In this document: one piece after another, positions 59,443 through 64,000 of the stretch
How the letters are laid out: each line of letters opens with the position of its first letter
Position numbering within the stretch: the stretch's first letter is position 1
NCBI GenBank assembly: GCA_002633025.1
Contig: NMRB01002238.1
Span: 1-64,000, forward strand
Length of the DNA: 64,000 nucleotides
Direction of reading: 5' to 3'
DNA from: Notospermus geniculatus
Taxonomy: Eukaryota > Nemertea > Pilidiophora > Heteronemertea > Lineidae
Position numbers and translations under genes: made by a program
Notes under the pieces: generated by a model
Told to the model about the DNA's origin: nothing
Seen by the model: only the letters and a program-made list of their open reading frames with translations
Databases searched by the model: none

Positions 59443-59808
59443 TAGAGGTTTCCCACTGACGTCACACGGCTGCCATACTGGCCGTCAAAATAAAGCCATG
59501 GTGGCTGCCATCTTGTTCCCGGTTGAAAAGTTTAGCAGCCCGTTCAGACCACCGGGAGTATACAACTCAACAAATCACTTTACCTCTCACAGTTTCTGAG
59601 CATAAGTAGTTGGTCTGGTGTGAAAACCGTGTTGAAAACAAAGTGAATCGTCCATACGGCTTGCTGTAGACAGTGGTGGAAGAGGCCCGATGACTGCCGA
59701 CAACGTCCAAACTGCGTTGAAAACGCTGTGTTGATGCTGTGACGTTGCGTCATTTGACGGCCAATATGGCGGACATTTGGGGTTGTGACGTCACGTGGGA
59801 AACCTCTA
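59443..59808. mobile_element. TAGAGGTTTCCCAC-ended MITE
   Basis: The ends TAGAGGTTTCCCACTGACGT and ACGTGGGAAACCTCTA are inverted. Inner CGGCTGCCATACTGGCCGTC pairs with GACGGCCAATATGGCGG. It is absent from composite copy B, where TTTTCTTTTGTATTGGTCCG reads through. TA at the outer edges suggests a TA target. It is non-coding. Confidence 0.85.
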
Positions 59809-60015
59809 TAGAGGCCTTGCAAATGACGTCACAAGCTGCCATGCTGGGGGGCACATGCTGCAGAGGCACAGAGAAATGAGCCGTGCATGTCCCAATGACG
59901 TTATGTCAAACAATGGCGTGGCGCACTTCACACAGGTCACGTCACACCTCTGCGCCCTATCAAGGCCTGTGCCCTCCAGCATGGCCGCCAGGATGACGTC
60001 ATTGCATGGCCTCTA
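59809..60015. mobile_element. TAGAGGCCTTGC-ended MITE
   Basis: The ends TAGAGGCCTTGCAAATGACG and CGTCATTGCATGGCCTCTA are inverted; AGCTGCCATGCTGG pairs with CCAGCATGGCCGCC. It abuts the previous element directly with CCTCTA-TAGAGG at the joint, so the two went in together or one used the other's TA. Confidence 0.85.
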
Positions 60016-60076
60016 TTGATCCGCTAGAACTTTGCTGCCATCTTTTGGCAATAAACGTGGCTGACTGCTCCTATTT

Positions 60077-60660
60077 GGGCCGAATGGGTGAATGTCATCC
60101 TGGGTGACCCAAGATGTCACCCAGGACAAAACTGGGTGACCCTAAATGTCCCCCAGAACAAGGGTGGGTGATGTTTAGACGCTAAATGTCACCCAGTTTG
60201 AACATCGCACCATTTTAAAACCTGCGTCCGAGGTAAGTGGTACGCTGTTCATGTAGCTGAAAACAAATTCTGACATCTCCATCATGGCCGCCCAAAACAT
60301 TCGTGTTCCTGAAGATTGGGGCAGTTTTTGACCTCCCTTCCGACAGGGATGGGATTTTATCTCGAAAGGTTGTGAGGTGAAGAAAAACCTGGTTGAAATA
60401 CTAAATGGGAGATATCAGCTGAAGGATGAGGTCATGATGCAAAAACGTCAAAGTCACGTTTGTTCATTTCCATGATTTCATGATCGCTACCTGACAGACA
60501 TTCCACTATCGATCGCCAACCTCAGACGCAGGTTTTAAAATGGCACGATTTTCCAACTGGGTGACGTTTAGGGTCTAAAATTCACCCAGCCTTGTTCTGG
60601 GGGACATTTAGACCCAGTTTTGTCCTGGGTGACATTTAGGGTCATTCGTCCATTCAGCCC
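60077..60660. mobile_element. GGGTGAC/GTCACCC foldback, copy A
   Basis: The ends GGGCCGAATGGGTGAATG and CATTCGTCCATTCAGCCC are inverted. Each arm holds several CTGGGTGAC / GTCACCCAG blocks, then AAAACCTGCGTCCGAGGT, mirrored as ACCTCAGACGCAGGTTTT. The middle includes CATCATGGCCGCC and CTCGAAAGGTTGTGAGG. It is non-coding. It immediately follows the family-F MITE in both composite copies. Confidence 0.85.
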
Positions 60661-60898
60661 TATTTGGAACATCCCCAATAAATACAACTGGACAATTTTC
60701 AGAGTTTCATTGCACACATGTGTATCTCTGGTGGCAAATCGTGAAGAACAACTGAGGACATAGGTCAACATACATGTAGGCTGATGAAAAATGTTTGCTA
60801 AGTGGGCCTGCAGAATACAGAAACATCATCTGTTCCTGCATTGGTTTTATGAGATCATAGAAATTTGCTGACTGGGCAACTTTTCTGCTGACCTTGTT

Positions 60899-61250
60899 GT
60901 CCCCCGGAGCCCTCGGAGGGGGACTTGAAAATACCGGCCGTCCGTGCGCCTCTGCCGCTCGCCGCTACTAATCCCTTCCGCTCTATAACTTAAGAACGAC
61001 TGAAGATTTTGGATTCATATTTGGTGGAGGGATGTATCATGGGCCAAAGGTGTGTCGCGTGAAAGAATCGGCCAAATCCAATTCTCCACTTTGCCACCAG
61101 GGGGCCAAAAGCCAAAACACAAAAACTGCGATCGCGCCTTTAATACTGAATGGAATTTCACGAAATTTTTATGGTAGGCTCATCTAGCACGGGTACATAA
61201 GGCCATGTCAGTTGGAACATGGTGCTGTTGTGACTCCGAAAAAGTATTTA
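60899..61250. repeat. TCCCCCGGAGC diffuse repeat
   Basis: CCCCCGGAGCCCTCGGAGGG (hairpin) leads into GGCCGTCCGTGCGCC, AACTTAAGAACGACTGAAG and ATTCTCCACTTTGCCACCAG with GGGGCCAAAA. It has the same plan as the GGTGAGCTATTG repeats (hairpin head, CCGTCCGT, then a CCAGG-GGCCAAAA line) but a different sequence. It separates the composite copies. Confidence 0.65.
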
Positions 61251-61540
61251 TTAAGCGAGGAAAGCATTTGGGGTTTCGGGTCCGCTTTAATCACGACCAT
61301 AATCGACACTGTTGTTGTTTCCTTATTCTCTTACTCAGTAATCACCGGTAGTTACTCATGCGATGGGACGATCTCTTGACTCTCATTATTTCTCTCCTCT
61401 GCATGGAGATTTTTGTGTGTACGGTACATAGTTCATTTCCTGGAGAAGTTTTCAGAGTTTCATTGCAGATGTCTCTGGTGGCAAGTTTCTCTACTGTAAA
61501 GGATTTCTCTACCTTCAAACTGCATGAGGACACATGCAAT

Positions 61541-61701
61541 AGGAGCTGACAGTCGGTTGACCAATAGTTGTACAGCCCAGTTCAATGCCTAGCGGACCCA
61601 TTCCTGCATGATTGACCACCAATCAAGAGAATTTTCTTTTGTATTGGTCCGCCAGAACTTTGCTGCCATCTTTTGGCAATAAACGTGGCTGACTGCTCCT
61701 A
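61541..61701. mobile_element. family-F MITE, intact copy
   Basis: 161 bp with AGGAGCTGACAGTCGG at the left and GTGGCTGACTGCTCCT at the right, bordered by AT on each side. It is related in complement to 22958-23120. Confidence 0.8.
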
Positions 61702-61705
61702 TTTG

Positions 61706-62259
61706 GGCCGAATGGGTGAGTGTCGTCCTGGGTGACCCTAGTTGTCACCCAGGACAAAACTGGGTGACCCTAAACGTCCCTCAGAATGAGGCTGGGTGAT
61801 GTTTTGACCCTAAATGTCACCCAGTTTGAAAATCCACCATTTTAAAACCTGCATCCGAGGTAAGTGGTATGCTGTTCGTGTAGGTGAAAACGAATTCTGA
61901 CATCTCCATCATGGCTGCCCAAAACATTCGTGTTCCTGAAGATTGGGGCAGTTTTTGACCTCCCTTCCGCCATACAGGGACGGGATTTTATCTCCAAAGG
62001 TTGTAAGGTTAAGAACTGGTTGAAATACTAAATGGGAGATATCAGCTAAAGTATGGGGTCATGATGCAAAAACGTCACAGTCGCGTTTGTTCATTTCCAT
62101 GATTTCGTGATCGCTACCTGACAGACATTCCACTATCGATCGCCAACCTCGGACGCAGGTTTTAAAATGGCGCGATTTTCCAACTGGGTGACGTTTAGGG
62201 TCTAAAATTCACCCAGCCTTGTTCTGGGGGACATTTAGGGTCATTCATCCATTCAGCCC
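61706..62259. mobile_element. GGGTGAC/GTCACCC foldback, copy B
   Basis: Counterpart of 60077-60660 with small deletions in the right arm. Confidence 0.85.
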
Positions 62260-62570
62260 TATTTGGAACGTCCCCAATAACTGGATAATTTTCAGAGTTT
62301 CATTGCACACATGTATATCTCTGGTGGCAAATCGTGAAGAACAAGTTAATCTCTATATCCACACCTTCCAACTGAGGACATAGGTCAACATACATGTAGA
62401 CTGATGAAAAATGTTTGCTAAGTGGGCCTGCAGAATACAGAAACATCATCTGTTCCTGCATTGGTTTTGTGAGATCATAGAAATTTGCTGACTTGGCAAC
62501 TTTTCTGCTGACCTTGTTAATTCCTGAATTCACTTTCTCCATTAAAAGTGGGTACCAACAAGTTATAAGC

Positions 62571-63012
62571 AGTGGTTACACTACATAAGTCCCCGTGCTT
62601 TCCCCGGGGATTTTGCGGTTACACCTATAAATCGCCGAGTCTAAATAGACCCGTGTCTGAAATCCCCGAGCTTATTAGCCCCAGCGTGCTCGAAGGGGCA
62701 ACGCTGGGGCTATTTAGACATGGGGATTTTATGTAGTGTAACTGCGAAATCCCCGTGTTTATTTGTACCCGGCGACAGACGGCGATGCAAATCGATGAGT
62801 CTGCGCATGCGTATAGGATATTTCACGCCTCCAGTGGTCACTCGATGACGGAGAGTTGCCTACATGCAGTGCCCCTATCGCCGGGATATGGAACTTATTA
62901 CCATTCGCACTTTTAGTAGTGTAACCGCTCGCCGTGTCAACGCTGTGTTTTTTCTGGTTCAGAAAAACCCCGTGTCTCAAAAAGCACGGGGATTTTGGAT
63001 AGGTGTAACCAG
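62571..63012. mobile_element. GGTTACAC-ended foldback element
   Basis: The left end AGTGGTTACACTACATAAGT, followed by CCCCGTGCTTTCC, is mirrored by AAAGCACGGGGATTTTGGAT with AGGTGTAACCAG. Internal ATCCCCG/CGGGGAT blocks and the GGTTACACC/TAGTGTAAC motif recur at sub-ends (62612, 62734 and 62917). A GC hairpin AGCCCCAGCGTGC / CAACGCTGGGGCT lies near 62677-62710. It looks like nested or multi-armed insertion of one family. Confidence 0.85.
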
Positions 63013-63394
63013 GGCTATACTGAGGAAGGCACTGAGAATTTCAAGTCGTCTGTTGTCTATACATGCAACATATTTACCATCAGGATAATATGCAGAAAAT
63101 CATATGGTTATGTTCTCTATTCAAATATAATTCTCCATACATCAATCTTGCTTAGAAATACTAAGGAACAGCTGTTGTGGGATGTATTCAGACTATAATC
63201 TATAGGCCTTAGAACTAGGCATGAAATATCGATACTGTCTGCACTGATAAAATCTTTGTAGTAATTGTCAATTTATCAGGTCCATCACCGCGCGCAGTAG
63301 CAAGTGCTACAGAGGATGAAATGTACATGTGGATTTTTGTGTAAGTATAATTATTCAGTAGGGAGGTTTAGCAAGCTTACGTTTTACATTTACG

Positions 63395-63475
63395 ATTACG
63401 ATTTAACGACGTCATGACGTCATTACAGAGTGACGTGGCGCCTTGTGACGCGATGGCGCCATCATCTGACGTAAG
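63395..63475. promoter_or_regulatory. CRE-type TGACGTCA cluster
   Basis: ACGACGTCATGACGTCATTA (overlapping palindromes near 63406-63425), TGACGTGGCGCC, GTGACGCGATGGCGCCATCA and TGACGTAAG lie within 80 bp. Inverted outer AAGCTTACGT/ACGTAAGGCTT pairing suggests it may also be part of a foldback. Regulatory function is inference. Confidence 0.35.
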
Positions 63476-63558
63476 GCTTTTCGTCTATGATAAAATGTTG
63501 TTGATGTATCCCATGTTTGTCCGGCTCTCAAAGACACATAGGCCCATCATTTTACTTG

Positions 63559-63900
63559 TTAGCTCACTGGGGTGAGCTATTACGATGGTGCAGCGTCCGT
63601 CGTCGTCCGTTAGCAGGGCACGTTTCGTAACCGCTGGAGCTATTGATCTGAAACTTGGTACATATATACCCCTAGGTCAGATGACCCATGACACCAAGTT
63701 TCGGTCCCATTCGACTCTCAGTTTGGCCACCAAGTGGCGGAAACCAAAAACACAAAAAGTGCAATAACTCCTGAACTAATGACTAGATCATCTCCAAATT
63801 TTTATCATAGGTGTAGCTAATAAGGATACATAACATATATAACGGGTTTTTGATTTGACCTACTTTTCAAGGTCACAGAGGTCAAAGTTCGACAAAAGTG
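63559..63900. repeat. GGTGAGCTATTG diffuse repeat, copy 2
   Basis: GCTCACTGGGGTGAGCTATT, then CTGAAACTTGGTACATATAT, GTGGCGGAAACCAAAAACAC and TCAAGGTCACAGAGGTCAAA, closely matching 53813-54130. It diverges after GTTCGACAAAAGTGACG and a related tail continues to the window edge. Confidence 0.85.
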
Positions 63901-64000
63901 ACGAACCTGCCACAGTTTGTCATTATTTCACCGAGCAACTTCATATCTTGCATAAACATGCATTGGAGGGGTACCTTAAAAAATACCAAGTTTCGGCCCG

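Larger units (their letters stand above)
59100..60898. repeat. composite repeat, copy A
   Basis: From TTAATCACGACCATAATCGA to CTGACCTTGTT. It is collinear with 61288-62518. Order: left part with TTTCAGAGTTTCATTGCAGA; family-F MITE (59351-60072, interrupted by two TAGAGG MITEs); foldback (60077-60660); right part, which repeats TTTCAGAGTTTCATTGCA and TCTCTGGTGGCAA. Minus-strand frames recur in both copies (LATRDICNETLKT) but match nothing known. Confidence 0.9.
61288..62518. repeat. composite repeat, copy B
   Basis: Collinear with copy A but without the two TAGAGG MITEs. It is otherwise similar, with small indels (for example GTACGGTACATAG against GTACATAG). Confidence 0.9.

Noticed and set aside
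1-64000. CRISPR array, toxin-antitoxin, phage or operon-like defence system
   Set aside because: No regularly spaced repeats with unique spacers, no closely packed genes and no ribosome-binding-site pattern; all features point to a eukaryotic genome.

Overview
The window looks like nuclear DNA of an invertebrate animal, probably marine. No continuous long gene is visible. The sequence is AT-leaning, has no prokaryotic operon layout, and is crowded with short foldback (MITE-like) elements, segmental duplications, minisatellites and tRNA-derived fragments. The palindromic octamers TACATGTA and TAGGCCTA recur throughout. A diffuse GGTGAGCTATTG-type repeat is also present. I cannot name the species. 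Six isolated N bases (14638, 27997, 31152, 35445, 52306, 53524) show that this is a scaffold with minimal-size gaps.

Coding content is sparse and uncertain. The best candidate is a minus-strand 3'-terminal exon at 35643-35877. It has a good splice acceptor, and its first residues resemble helix 8 of a rhodopsin-family GPCR followed by a polar C-tail. Weaker candidates are minus-strand ORFs with hydrophobic segments at 558-887 and 58604-58888, a plus-strand ORF at 37407-37892, a possible LINE fragment at 46737-47045, and an unknown ORF at 22180-22740 that is duplicated and disrupted in its second copy. No gene is complete.

Layout: 0-12 kb is mostly unique, with foldback elements at 3.33 and 7.45 kb, a 273-bp in-frame tandem duplication at 5.9-6.45 kb and a tRNA-Asp-like remnant at 10.3 kb. 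At 12-14.6 kb lie a 33-bp minisatellite, a 397-bp foldback and an AACAC/GTGTT self-complementary tract. At 17.05-19.63 kb is a 1.29-kb tandem duplication. At 21.27-26.5 kb is a 2.5-kb tandem duplication whose copies differ by clean MITE insertions. At 27.4-28.6 and 30.6-32.2 kb are near-duplicate pairs abutting N gaps, likely unmerged haplotypes. At 33-35.5 kb are GC-rich promoter-like CCAAT/CRE DNA and small MITEs. A 73-80-bp tandem repeat lies at 39.4 kb. Foldback elements lie at 41.2, 45.2, 47.3, 56.4 and 62.6 kb. A 36-bp minisatellite lies at 48.9-49.45 kb. A TTAA-flanked mini-element lies at 55.7 kb. A composite repeat is present twice at 59.1-62.5 kb, and one copy carries two back-to-back TAGAGG-ended MITEs.

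The most interesting system is a pair of foldback elements (47.3 and 56.4 kb) that share termini (AAGGCYYGTCTACACCATCA) but have unrelated cores. Each core is built by reiterating that element's own subterminal motif. The duplications also act as natural before/after experiments for several MITE insertions.
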